Positions 16,446-24,559 of a stretch of DNA of 29,245 nucleotides are shown piece by piece. The DNA is from Methanobacteriota archaeon (GTDB lineage Archaea > Thermoplasmatota > Poseidoniia > Poseidoniales > Poseidoniaceae), in the NCBI GenBank assembly GCA_002726395.1, contig PBTA01000021.1, positions 31,203-60,447 of the forward strand, read 5' to 3'. The translations under genes and the position numbers were made by a program. The notes beneath the pieces were generated by a model. The model had not been told where the DNA came from. It ran no database searches and worked only from the letters and a program-made list of their open reading frames with translations. Each line of letters starts with the position of its first letter. Positions within the stretch are counted from its first letter, which is position 1.

Positions 16446-18199
16446 TAAAATCCACTCCCTTCTCCATTATCTCGGAACCGTTCTGCTATGAAAAATAAGA
16501 TGAATGTCAACAGCATCAAAACCGACGCTGCGGCCATCGCCATTGGTTGAATCAATGGATTAAATTTAGGTTGGCTCATTAATTGGTCAATTAGTACCGA
16601 CAAAGTATCCCACGAACCAGACCTGACTAAAATCCACGAAGCGCCGAATTCACCTAATGAAAACGCCATTGTTAATGCTCCTGCTACCACAAGTGGGGCT
16701 CTAAGGAATGCAGTTTTACCATGCCACCATGCTTTAATTGGACTCATGCCAAGCATAACCGCCTGTTCATGGTATGATGAATCAATGGATCGCAAAGCAG
16801 GCAGAATTATTCTGATGACAAATGGGGTGGTAATAATTATATGAGGTATTGCTGGTATAATGGCCCAACCAAATAAACCAGGTGACCACTTCAATAAACC
16901 AAGTAAAATTCCAAGGCCAATCATTACCGCTGAAAGTGCCAAAGGAATCATTGTAGCAAATTCAACAATCTTAGCAGTAGTGGCTTTTTGTTCTTGTTCT
17001 AAGCGATTAATACATGATGAAATGATCCAGCCTATGGGTAAAGCAAATACAACGGTGATTAAACAATAAATCAATGAATTAGATAAGGCATCCGGGATTG
17101 CTGTAGTTGAATAATCGCCAGACCATGCTTCACTCCAAGCTTCAGTCGAGTACGTAAATTCACCAGTGGCGGTGTTGCGAATCCTAAAAGATGCGATTGT
17201 TACCAATAATAGCGGTATTATGGCAAAACAAACACCCACTGAGATGATAAATTTCGCTAAATTATTTGGCTTATCAGATATTTGCTTAGCGTCTGATTCA
17301 GCAATTATTGCGTGGATAGTAGAATGTCGTCTCTGTATTGAGGTAGCGCAGATAATTGCTAGTGACAATATGATTAATTGGACAATAGAAGTTGATAATA
17401 CTACTTCACTAGTGTCAATTCGGTAGCCATATATGCCCGCTGAACCTCCTGAATTGGCCATCATTGTTTCTAGTGTGTCTTGGTTTGGAGTAAGCCATCT
17501 AACTAGGGCAAACGAGGTGAAAGAAAAAATGAAACAGAGTGTCGCTCCGCATAATACCGCTGGTCCAATTATTGGTAACCAGAGGTTACGAATTCGTGAC
17601 AACCGATCTTGCCCCGCTGGCAAGAAACGCATTTGTTCTTCCCAGGTTCTGTCCATTGTGGACAAGGTTGGTTCGACAAATCGCATTATCAATGAAATGT
17701 TAAACCATACGTGAGCGGCAATTAAGGCGATGAAATGCCCGGGGTTTTCCCAGTTGGTAACATTGGCAAATTCGCCAACAATACCAGTCTCTAACCGCAA
17801 ATCAATACCCATTGCGGTTAACGGTCCCCCAACATCGATCAGCATCAGAAATCCCATGGCTACTACGATTGAAGGAGTGACAAACGGAACTGCTAGTATC
17901 GCTCTTAAGAACTTGATATTTTTCCAATTATAACGCCCCAAACACCAAGCAATCGGTAGCCCAAAGATCACTGTGGCAATTGTTGAAATGGTGGCTTCAA
18001 GTAATGTGAATTTCAAGGCTTGTAACGACGATTGGGTAGTAAAGAAATTTTCGACTGCCACAACTGAATTAATTCCAGTAACTGATTCAAGGCGAGCAAT
18101 AGCATACAATAATGGCAAAACAGTCAGCGTTACGAAACAACAAACAGTAGTCCACTGTAAGATTTTGACCAACATATTATGCTGGCCTGTTCTAATCAA
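16445..18199 (-). CDS. thiP: thiamine ABC transporter, fused permease
   Basis: A 584-residue membrane protein with about twelve spans in two halves, each a MetI-type (binding-protein-dependent) permease unit. The two cytoplasmic EAA loops are seen as 'EEQMRFLPAGQDRLSRIRN' in the first half and 'EQAVMLGMSPIKAWWHGKTA' in the second, each followed by 'LWLPIIGPA'- or 'FLRAPLVVAGA'-type segments. The fused double permease is typical of ThiP and FbpB. The TTG start at 18199 is preceded by GAGGT six bases upstream, which supports it over ATG 18175. It lies 9 bases after the thiB stop and couples to thiQ. It should form the membrane channel for thiamine or thiamine phosphates. Confidence 0.9.
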   Translation of the reverse strand: MIRTGQHNMLVKILQWTTVCCFVTLTVLPLLYAIARLESVTGINSVVAVENFFTTQSSLQALKFTLLEATISTIATVIFGLPIAWCLGRYNWKNIKFLRAILAVPFVTPSIVVAMGFLMLIDVGGPLTAMGIDLRLETGIVGEFANVTNWENPGHFIALIAAHVWFNISLIMRFVEPTLSTMDRTWEEQMRFLPAGQDRLSRIRNLWLPIIGPAVLCGATLCFIFSFTSFALVRWLTPNQDTLETMMANSGGSAGIYGYRIDTSEVVLSTSIVQLIILSLAIICATSIQRRHSTIHAIIAESDAKQISDKPNNLAKFIISVGVCFAIIPLLLVTIASFRIRNTATGEFTYSTEAWSEAWSGDYSTTAIPDALSNSLIYCLITVVFALPIGWIISSCINRLEQEQKATTAKIVEFATMIPLALSAVMIGLGILLGLLKWSPGLFGWAIIPAIPHIIITTPFVIRIILPALRSIDSSYHEQAVMLGMSPIKAWWHGKTAFLRAPLVVAGALTMAFSLGEFGASWILVRSGSWDTLSVLIDQLMSQPKFNPLIQPMAMAAASVLMLLTFILFFIAERFRDNGEGSGF

Positions 18200-18208
18200 T
18201 ACCAGACC

Positions 18209-19345
18209 TCATTCTGTTGCTGACTGCCACTTTTCTAGCCAATTAGTCATCTCTTCGTTGATTCTAGTCATCTCAACATTGGCATTTTCTTGTGGTATGT
18301 CAGAGTGATAGCGATATCCATCGGTTTCTGGTAATCCATAGCCATCAAGAACCGGATACATTAGATTGTTCTCGGGCATTTGTGCATTGATTTCAGGACT
18401 CAGTAGATATTCTATGAATAGTTCAGCAGCCGGGACATTTGCCGCACCGTTAATTATTCCAGTATATTCTACTTGTTGTATGGTTGACTTTGGTAGTGTT
18501 ATTGAAGTAGAGTGGGTGTAATTACTGGAGTAATAAGCTTCAACTCCAGGAGACTGACAATAAGATACGGTCAAGTGAGCATCCCCGATATATCCTGTAG
18601 TGTACTCTCCATAGCCTCCAGTGTAGTGAGTTTCGTATGCTTCAGTCCAGCCTGAGGTGATGATTGCATCATTACTTGCCATGGCTTGCCACCAATCAAA
18701 TGCATTAGTACTTTCATCTTCATCATTTTCAAAATAGTCGATGGTCGCAACCATGAATGACCTTCCAGGTGAAGAGGTCACTGGGGATGGGAATGCAGTT
18801 TTTCCTCGCCAAGTTTCCTCGGTTAAGTTCCATAATGATGTTGGTTCACTAACATTTTCTTCATCAACAAAATTCTCGTCATAATTTAAACAAACAGGTC
18901 CTTGATCAAACGGAATGGCTAGTGATCCTGAATACGGTGTTGTTGCCTCTTCGCTTATGTTTTGGTAGTTATCTGACTGTGTGTAAAGAGTTTCTCTGAG
19001 CAAACAATTGTCGATAGCAGTCTGTAAGTAGGTATTATCTAAGCCAATCATCAAATCTGCTTGTTGAGCTTGTTTTGTAAGCATCATTTGGTCTAATATT
19101 CCACCTGCATCATCTTCTTTGATAAATTCGACTTCATATCCAGTTCGGTTGGTAAATTCTTCTACCATGCTGTCACTTAATGCTAATATGTCATAAGTAA
19201 GTATTCGCAATTTCCCGTCATCTGTGTGGCCTGCGGAAAATGTAGAACATTCAAGTGATTCATTTTCTGCTTCCAAGGCGCCCAAACAACCACTCAAAGA
19301 TCCGCAAACCATTACGGTTAAACACAGTATTGCCTTAAGCCGCAA
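18209..19345 (-). CDS. thiB: thiamine-binding lipoprotein (ThiB-like)
   Basis: The extracytoplasmic binding protein of the importer, 378 residues. The N-terminus is a signal peptide with lipobox 'LSGC' (C20 would be the lipidated residue), followed by an acidic linker. ThiB-like features are 'LRILTYDILALSD', 'QADLMIGLDNTYLQTA' (equivalent to 'GD-V-GLDN--L'), 'IPFDQGPVCLNYD' and 'FPSPVTSSPGRSFM', typical of the thiamine/iron binding-protein cluster and closest to ThiB. The start is TTG 19345; GGAAGTGG five bases before it is a good ribosome-binding site, and it overlaps the end of thiR by 11 bases. The other possible ligand class would be Fe(III). Confidence 0.87.
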   Translation of the reverse strand: MRLKAILCLTVMVCGSLSGCLGALEAENESLECSTFSAGHTDDGKLRILTYDILALSDSMVEEFTNRTGYEVEFIKEDDAGGILDQMMLTKQAQQADLMIGLDNTYLQTAIDNCLLRETLYTQSDNYQNISEEATTPYSGSLAIPFDQGPVCLNYDENFVDEENVSEPTSLWNLTEETWRGKTAFPSPVTSSPGRSFMVATIDYFENDEDESTNAFDWWQAMASNDAIITSGWTEAYETHYTGGYGEYTTGYIGDAHLTVSYCQSPGVEAYYSSNYTHSTSITLPKSTIQQVEYTGIINGAANVPAAELFIEYLLSPEINAQMPENNLMYPVLDGYGLPETDGYRYHSDIPQENANVEMTRINEEMTNWLEKWQSATE

Positions 19346-20207
19346 TTAAACCACTTCCTATTTGCGCAGAGAGCTGGTGGGTTCTATCAATCAACTCTAA
19401 TGGATTGTGTGCGAGTATATACAGACTTGGCTCCCAACCATAGCCTCCTGCATCAATTATTACATCCAGCTTGGTGTGCGACCCGATTATACGACCCTTT
19501 TCACACTGAGCAAATGCATAGCCGAGTTGCTCACATATTGCTTTGAGTTCATCGATGTCGACTTTATCATGTTTTATTTCTGGCTTGATGTTGACAATCG
19601 ATGTTTTGGCTTCATTTATTGTATGGGCTTGTATTAGAATACCTGCTAAGTGGTTGGAGACACCAAATGAAGGAGTTTCATGATGCCGTAATTTCCCGTT
19701 AACAATGGTAATTCTTCCGGGGAAGGCCGCTACTTGCTCAGCATCTCTAGCACCTTTAACGCAAGATGCGATGTTTAGTCCAACAGCTGGTAAGACATGG
19801 TGAATTCTTTTGACATCAAGACGGCTGATTGCCCATTCTAATCTGCGCAGTAAGGCTCTTTCCTGTTGGCCTTTGTCCAAATCTAGCCCGGTAAGGGTCT
19901 TGTCAAATCTTAGAGTTTGATTTCCGCCAAACTGGAATTCTACAATCAATCGTTGACGGATCACGTCACTTTCTGGGCCTATTGCAGCAAGAGCTTGTGA
20001 CAATTCACTGGCCCATGCATCAACCATTGCTTCGTCAGCAGATGCTGAAAGGCTAATGGTTGGTTTCTGGATATGCCTAGATATCGTGCTTTGAGTTGAA
20101 CCTAATAATGTGGCTATCTCAGATTGTGACCATCCTTTTGTGCGTAAATCTTTGGCAATGTGCTGGTGTAATCTGTCCAGCCATTTGCCACCTACTTCTC
20201 CTAACAT
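19335..20207 (-). CDS. thiR: HTH-ThiN transcriptional regulator of thiamine genes
   Basis: 290 residues with two domains: an N-terminal helix-turn-helix (about 24-46, 'WSQSEIATLLGSTQSTISRH') and a C-terminal ThiN domain (about 135-285). Typical ThiN pieces are 'LPAVGLNIASCVKGARD', 'VAAFPGRITIV', 'FGVSNHLAGILI', 'SIVNIKPE' and 'DVIIDAGGYGWEPSLYIL'. In stand-alone or ThiD-fused form ThiN makes thiamine phosphate; in HTH fusions (ThiR) the domain senses thiamine phosphate and the protein represses thiamine genes. Here it is the first gene of the operon, overlapping thiB, so autoregulation is likely. ATG 20207 is preceded by a CTAG-rich element and a TATA-like AATAAA about 24 bases upstream. Confidence 0.87.
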   Translation of the reverse strand: MLGEVGGKWLDRLHQHIAKDLRTKGWSQSEIATLLGSTQSTISRHIQKPTISLSASADEAMVDAWASELSQALAAIGPESDVIRQRLIVEFQFGGNQTLRFDKTLTGLDLDKGQQERALLRRLEWAISRLDVKRIHHVLPAVGLNIASCVKGARDAEQVAAFPGRITIVNGKLRHHETPSFGVSNHLAGILIQAHTINEAKTSIVNIKPEIKHDKVDIDELKAICEQLGYAFAQCEKGRIIGSHTKLDVIIDAGGYGWEPSLYILAHNPLELIDRTHQLSAQIGSGLIAA

Positions 20208-20516
20208 GTGCTAGGCTAGAAACTACCTTTATTCAATGTTGCTGAACTATTATGCATTATGAATGGTGATTTCAAGCAGAAAAACGCTATGATTCGCTAA
20301 AGTAGAACATATTCTTAGCATATTTTGTAGGCCATCTATTGATTGTAGAATAATTTTCGTTAGCGACAGATTTTGACCAAATATGCGGTAAAAAGTCTCG
20401 GTATGAGGCGAATGTAGGTTGAATTTTATCTAATTCATTCTGCATAAACTGCTTGATAATAGTTCTAGAACCAACTACCGCATACTACAAAGGTCTAGTG
20501 CTAGACCGGTGGGTGT
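20208..20516. promoter_or_regulatory. divergent control region between thiR and the PLP decarboxylase
   Basis: No gene is seen in these 309 bases: the only small ORFs are of about a dozen codons. Next to thiR, on the minus strand, a GAATAAAGG box lies about 24 bases before the ATG, with a CTAGGCTAG element (20211-20219) between box and start. Next to the decarboxylase, a TTGATAATAG stretch (20453-20462) could be its TATA box. A perfect 10-base palindrome, GTTCTAGAAC (20462-20471), and a longer palindrome at 20492-20507 follow. The heptamer GTGCTAG occurs at both ends (20208-20214 and 20498-20504). I find no CTGAGA element of a TPP riboswitch. Confidence 0.5.
20492..20507. promoter_or_regulatory. 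16-base palindrome upstream of PLP decarboxylase (candidate operator)
   Basis: GGTCTAG-TG-CTAGACC is a perfect inverted repeat with 7-base arms and ends 9 bases before the ATG at 20517. It could be a dimer-binding operator or, as RNA, a 6-bp hairpin with a GUGC loop just ahead of the GGTG ribosome-binding sequence at 20508-20511. Which protein binds, if any, cannot be told. Confidence 0.45.
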
Positions 20517-21941
20517 ATGAGAGCAGAAGCCCTTACACCATTCCTTGATGGTTTGATGGCTCGAATAGCAGATTATCATCTAGCATCTCTAGAAAATGAG
20601 CAAAAAACCGTGGATTACCTCTCTGAAGAATCCCGAAGAAAAACTACAGATTTGTCGCTTCCACTAGTAGGCAACGGCCCAGATGGAGTTCTTGATGATA
20701 TAGACGAATTTCTCCGTCAGTGTGTTCGAACTAATAATCCGCAATTCATGAATCCATTGTGGGGCGGATTGAATTTGTCAGCCTTTGCTGGCGAGGTAAT
20801 TGCCGCTTTGACCAATCAGTCGATGTACACTTATGAATTATCACCGATTGCGACTCTAATCGAGAAAGCTATTATCTTTAGAATTATGGAAATAATCGGT
20901 TATGCTGATGGTTTTGGTACCTTTACTACCGGCGGTTCAAATGGTAACATGCTAGGGATGTTGTGTGCTCGTCAATCCCTTTACCCATCATCATCCCACA
21001 CTGGGTTTGATGGTACCAAGCACGTAGCGTTTGTGTCCGCTGAAGCTCATTATTCTGTACTAATGTCCGCTAACGTAATCGGGATAGGACATCAAAATTT
21101 GATTAAGGTTGCCTGTGATTCACAAGGTCGTATGAAAGCAGATTCTCTAAGAGATGAAATTCAAAGAGCAAAACAAAATGATTTGGTACCATTCTGCGTA
21201 ATCGCCACATCAGGCACCACTGTTAGAGGGGCCTTTGACCCAATTGATGAAATTGCTGCTATCACTCATGATGAAAATATCTGGCTGCATGTTGATGCTG
21301 CTTGGGGTGGAAGTTGCTTATTTTCTAGCAAATATCGTGACCTCATGTCAGGGGTTGAACTTGCCGATAGTGTTTGTTGGGACGCTCATAAAATGATGGG
21401 GCTGCCACTTATTTGTAGTGCTTTTCTAACCAAACACAAGGAGGTCCTTGGTGGCGTTTGTGCTCATGGTAATGCTGCACATTATCTATTTCATGAAGAT
21501 ACTAAAGATGTCGATTTGGGACGCTTTTCCTTACAATGTGGAAGGCGTAATGATTCTCTAAAATTATGGATTGCCTGGCGGGAAATTGGTGATCAAGGAT
21601 GGGCCGAGATGGTTGAGAAGTATTGCGAATTAAGTGACTATCTACAAGCTGCAGTTGAGTCAAATCCCAAGTTAGAAATGATGTCTGAGCGAAGTTGGTC
21701 TAATATTTGCTTTAGATATGTGGCTGATGGACGCGACCTCAATGAATTAAATGCCGAAATTCGTTCTCGACTAATAAGAGAAGGTATGCACTTAGTGAGT
21801 CGTTCAAATATTTTTGATCAGGTAGTTATTAGAGCAGTGGTAGCCAATCCTTTAGTTGACCAATCTGTGTTAGATGGTCTAGTTGCAGCAATTGTTAGGC
21901 ATGGCGATGAAATAGTCGCTGGAGTACCTGCACAATTTTGA
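20517..21941 (+). CDS. group II PLP-dependent amino acid decarboxylase
   Basis: 474 residues of the glutamate/aspartate/cysteine-sulfinate/aromatic decarboxylase family. It carries 'NPQFMNPLWGG', 'NQSMYTYELSPIATLIE', 'TTGGSNGNMLGMLCAR', H178 in 'AEAHYSVLMSAN' (ring stacking), 'ATSGTTVRGAFDPI', D260 in 'LHVDAAWGGSCLFS', and the Schiff-base lysine K292 in 'DAHKMMGLPL'. The family includes enzymes that make beta-alanine from aspartate (PanP type) and GABA from glutamate; the sequence does not decide between them. The ATG is preceded by GGTG five bases upstream. It is followed after 39 bases by gcvT, so the two may be co-transcribed, although a metabolic link is not obvious. Confidence 0.85.
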   Translation: MRAEALTPFLDGLMARIADYHLASLENEQKTVDYLSEESRRKTTDLSLPLVGNGPDGVLDDIDEFLRQCVRTNNPQFMNPLWGGLNLSAFAGEVIAALTNQSMYTYELSPIATLIEKAIIFRIMEIIGYADGFGTFTTGGSNGNMLGMLCARQSLYPSSSHTGFDGTKHVAFVSAEAHYSVLMSANVIGIGHQNLIKVACDSQGRMKADSLRDEIQRAKQNDLVPFCVIATSGTTVRGAFDPIDEIAAITHDENIWLHVDAAWGGSCLFSSKYRDLMSGVELADSVCWDAHKMMGLPLICSAFLTKHKEVLGGVCAHGNAAHYLFHEDTKDVDLGRFSLQCGRRNDSLKLWIAWREIGDQGWAEMVEKYCELSDYLQAAVESNPKLEMMSERSWSNICFRYVADGRDLNELNAEIRSRLIREGMHLVSRSNIFDQVVIRAVVANPLVDQSVLDGLVAAIVRHGDEIVAGVPAQF

Positions 21942-21980
21942 TTCCCCCGAGTTTAAGGAGCGCCTTGATTTGGCACAATC

Positions 21981-23093
21981 ATGTCGAGTGGCGATTTAGT
22001 CAGGACCGCACTATTTGATGAACACGTTGCACTGGATGCTAATATTGTCGACTTTCATGGTTTCGAATTACCGATATGGTACTCCAATATCAAAGAAGAA
22101 CATCTTGCTACTAGAGCATCTGCAGGACTATTTGATGTCAGCCACATGGGGGCATTTCGGTTCACTGGCAACAAGGTTAGAGAGTGGCTTGAAACGGTGG
22201 CAACCCAGAAAGTATCGGCAATATCTCCTGGCCGTTGTGCTTACACTCATTTCCTGGACAGTAATGGTTTCATCATCGATGACATGATTTTTGCTGTGGT
22301 TTCAGAAACCGAAATACTTGGAGTCCCAAATGCGTCAATGATTGAGGTAATGGCTAATTGGTTCACCAGTAATCTGCCCGAGGATGGCTCGGTAGAATTA
22401 CAAGATTTATCTCCTGAAACATCAATTATCGCTCTACAAGGGCCGGACTCAAAATCAATAATTAGCAAGGTTTTGAGTGCGGAAAACCACGTTGGAAGAT
22501 TTCGCTGGCAACAAATATCGGATAACTCTCTAGGTGTTACTGGCTGGATTCAAGGAACTGGTTATACAGGTGAGCCAGGTTATGAGATATTTGTGCCGAA
22601 TAACCAAGCAGCAACTCTTTGGCGCAATCTAATCAATGCAGGGGCAACGCCGGTAGGACTTGGAGCACGTGATACATTGCGCTTGGAGAAAGGTTACCTG
22701 CTTAGCGGAGTGGATTTTTGCTGGCCTGAGCTTGAAGAAGGGACCGAATTTTTGTCAAGAGATTCGTGGGAGACCAATGTTCCGTTTGGCCTAGACCTTA
22801 ATCATGATTTCATCGGTAAGCAGCGTGTTACCTCTCACGCAGATACTGACGCTAAATGGTGGGGTGTCAAGTACGTCGAAAAGGGTCCTTTGCCTAGACC
22901 CGGCAAAGATGTCAGCGATTTGTCTGGCAAAATAATCGGGCGATTATCATCGGGAGCACCATCGCCTAGTTTAGCAAATACCGGTATCGGTATTGGCTAT
23001 ATTGCCAACGTCAGCGAAGGTGACGAGGTAATGATAGTTGCAAGTCCAAGAAAGTCGGTCAAAGCCGTGATTGTAAGGCCACCATTCATCTAG
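21981..23093 (+). CDS. gcvT: glycine cleavage system T protein (aminomethyltransferase)
   Basis: Transfers the methylene group from aminomethyl-lipoyl H protein to tetrahydrofolate, releasing ammonia. The 370 residues include 'LPIWYSNIKEEHLATRASAGLFDVSHMG' (given in part), 'AYTHFLDSNGFIIDDMI', 'ALQGPDSKSII', 'GTGYTGEPGYEIF' and 'GLGARDTLRLEKGYLLSG', the normal GcvT series with the Asp that contacts folate in 'FIIDDMIFAV'. Length is normal. ATG 21981 lacks a close ribosome-binding site; a GTTTAAGG about 27 bases upstream could serve as TATA box for a leaderless transcript. The gene is 89 bases ahead of gcvPA, which seems to have a promoter of its own. Confidence 0.94.
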   Translation: MSSGDLVRTALFDEHVALDANIVDFHGFELPIWYSNIKEEHLATRASAGLFDVSHMGAFRFTGNKVREWLETVATQKVSAISPGRCAYTHFLDSNGFIIDDMIFAVVSETEILGVPNASMIEVMANWFTSNLPEDGSVELQDLSPETSIIALQGPDSKSIISKVLSAENHVGRFRWQQISDNSLGVTGWIQGTGYTGEPGYEIFVPNNQAATLWRNLINAGATPVGLGARDTLRLEKGYLLSGVDFCWPELEEGTEFLSRDSWETNVPFGLDLNHDFIGKQRVTSHADTDAKWWGVKYVEKGPLPRPGKDVSDLSGKIIGRLSSGAPSPSLANTGIGIGYIANVSEGDEVMIVASPRKSVKAVIVRPPFI

Positions 23094-23153
23094 ATTATCG
23101 AATTTACAATATCATCTTCTAAACATGAATATTATGGGCATTACGCGCACGGG

Positions 23154-23159
23154 TTTAAA
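23154..23159 (+). promoter_or_regulatory. TATA-like box upstream of gcvPA
   Basis: TTTAAA is centred about 26 bases before the ATG at 23183 in the 89-base gap after gcvT. A Shine-Dalgarno-like AAGGGGAG (23168-23175) lies in between, so either a leaderless or a leadered start is possible. Confidence 0.4.
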
Positions 23160-23182
23160 TTAGCCGTAAGGGGAGAATCATC

Positions 23183-24559
23183 ATGGTCGACCAATTACCA
23201 AACCGAGGCCTAGAAACAGAGATGCTCGAAGAGATGGGTTTTTCATCCATTGATGACTTGTTCAGCGACTTGCCTGAACATGTAAGAATGTCCGAACCTC
23301 TACCATTACCCCCTCCTCAATCAGAAGAAGAAATAATCGCCGATGCTCGAAGACTACTTGGGGCAAATTTGGCTATGGGTGAAGCAGTATCTTTCTTAGG
23401 TGCGGGGATTTATCGTAATTATGTCCCAGCATCAGTATTCCAATTAATCACTAGGGGTGAATTTTTGACCTCATACACACCATATCAGCCAGAAGTAAGT
23501 CAGGGAATGCTCCAAGCAATGTGGGAATTTCAAACCCTTATTTCAGAACTAGTCGGTCTGCCAATCGCCAACCTATCACTTTATGATGGATCTACTGCGG
23601 CTGCAGAGGCACTTACTTGTGCTGTTAGAGTCCACACTAGAAAGGCTAGTCAATCAAATACAGTTTACATTTCTGAACTAGTCCCCCCAGACCGTATGTC
23701 TGTGATGCACAATTATTGCCAAGGTGCGGGAATTACTCTGAAAGTCTTGAAGCATAATGCTGATGGTACCCTGGATATTGACTCGGTTCAATCTGCTGCA
23801 GGTTCATGTGGTGTATATGTCGAACAACCAAATCCGCTTGGTATTCTTGATGGTGGCTTGACTCAAATTAAAGAAATAATCGGTAACAACACTGCACTCA
23901 TAGTCGGCGTACAACCGGTTTCTCTAGGCTTAGTCGAAGCACCTGGGAATTATGGTGCAGATATTGTTGTTGGAGAAGGTCAACCATTTGGTAGTCCACC
24001 AACTGGTGGCGGTCCAATTTATGGTATATTCGCTTGTAGCAAACCGTATTTGCGTCTAATGCCGGGAAGAATTGTCGGAAAAAGTATCGATGTTGACGGC
24101 AAAGAAGCATATTGTCTGACTCTCTCCACTAGAGAGCAACACATTAGGCGTCATCGAGCAACCTCTAATATCTGTACCAATGAAACACTAATCGCTTTGA
24201 TGGGCGCAATGCATATGTCACTTCTAGGACCCGAAGGCCTTGAACACCTAGCATACCGAAATATGGCTGCATGTGTCCTTGCCAAGCAGAAGTTGTCAGA
24301 ACTTGATGGTATATCGCTCCCACACATCGCACTTTCTCATTTTAACGAATTTGTTATCGAACTTCCAAGAAGTGCTGCAGATTGCCTAAAGTATCTTGAT
24401 TCAGTCGGCATTATTGGTGGTTTTGATCTAAACCGTTGGTATGAAGGTCGCAACAATTGGTTACTGGTTTCAGTTACCGACCAGACCAAAGCCGCAGAAA
24501 TAGAATTACTCGCCACACATTTGGCTGTGTGGTGTTCGATGAAAGAGGTGATTGCTTGA
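23183..24559 (+). CDS. gcvPA: glycine dehydrogenase (decarboxylating) subunit 1 (P protein, alpha)
   Basis: The 458-residue N-terminal half of the split P protein, which with GcvPB decarboxylates glycine and passes the aminomethyl group to lipoyl H protein. Recognisable parts are 'GFSSIDDLFSDLPEHVR', 'SFLGAGIYRNYVPASV', 'FLTSYTPYQPEVSQGMLQAMWEFQT', 'LSLYDGSTAAAEALTCAVR' and 'EGQPFGSPPTGGGPIYGIFA' (longer ones in part). In this family the alpha subunit has lost the PLP lysine, which is in GcvPB. Length is normal. Its last codons contain GAGGTGA, the ribosome-binding site of gcvPB, and its TGA stop overlaps the gcvPB TTG start. Confidence 0.95.
   Translation: MVDQLPNRGLETEMLEEMGFSSIDDLFSDLPEHVRMSEPLPLPPPQSEEEIIADARRLLGANLAMGEAVSFLGAGIYRNYVPASVFQLITRGEFLTSYTPYQPEVSQGMLQAMWEFQTLISELVGLPIANLSLYDGSTAAAEALTCAVRVHTRKASQSNTVYISELVPPDRMSVMHNYCQGAGITLKVLKHNADGTLDIDSVQSAAGSCGVYVEQPNPLGILDGGLTQIKEIIGNNTALIVGVQPVSLGLVEAPGNYGADIVVGEGQPFGSPPTGGGPIYGIFACSKPYLRLMPGRIVGKSIDVDGKEAYCLTLSTREQHIRRHRATSNICTNETLIALMGAMHMSLLGPEGLEHLAYRNMAACVLAKQKLSELDGISLPHIALSHFNEFVIELPRSAADCLKYLDSVGIIGGFDLNRWYEGRNNWLLVSVTDQTKAAEIELLATHLAVWCSMKEVIA

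Noticed and set aside
15789..19345. Iron(III) importer (Fbp type) instead of thiamine importer
   Set aside because: The binding protein has ThiB-like segments ('GLDN', 'PFDQGPV') and the operon starts with an HTH-ThiN regulator; kept only as an alternative.
20208..20516. TPP riboswitch upstream of thiR
   Set aside because: No CTGAGA-type conserved elements are found on either strand; control by the HTH-ThiN protein is sufficient.
22015..22287. Second-frame open frame inside gcvT
   Set aside because: It lies wholly within gcvT, which has full family similarity in its own frame.
24457..24555. A longer reading of gcvPB starting inside gcvPA
   Set aside because: The extra residues have no family similarity; TTG 24556 with GAGGTGA upstream gives the standard N-terminus.
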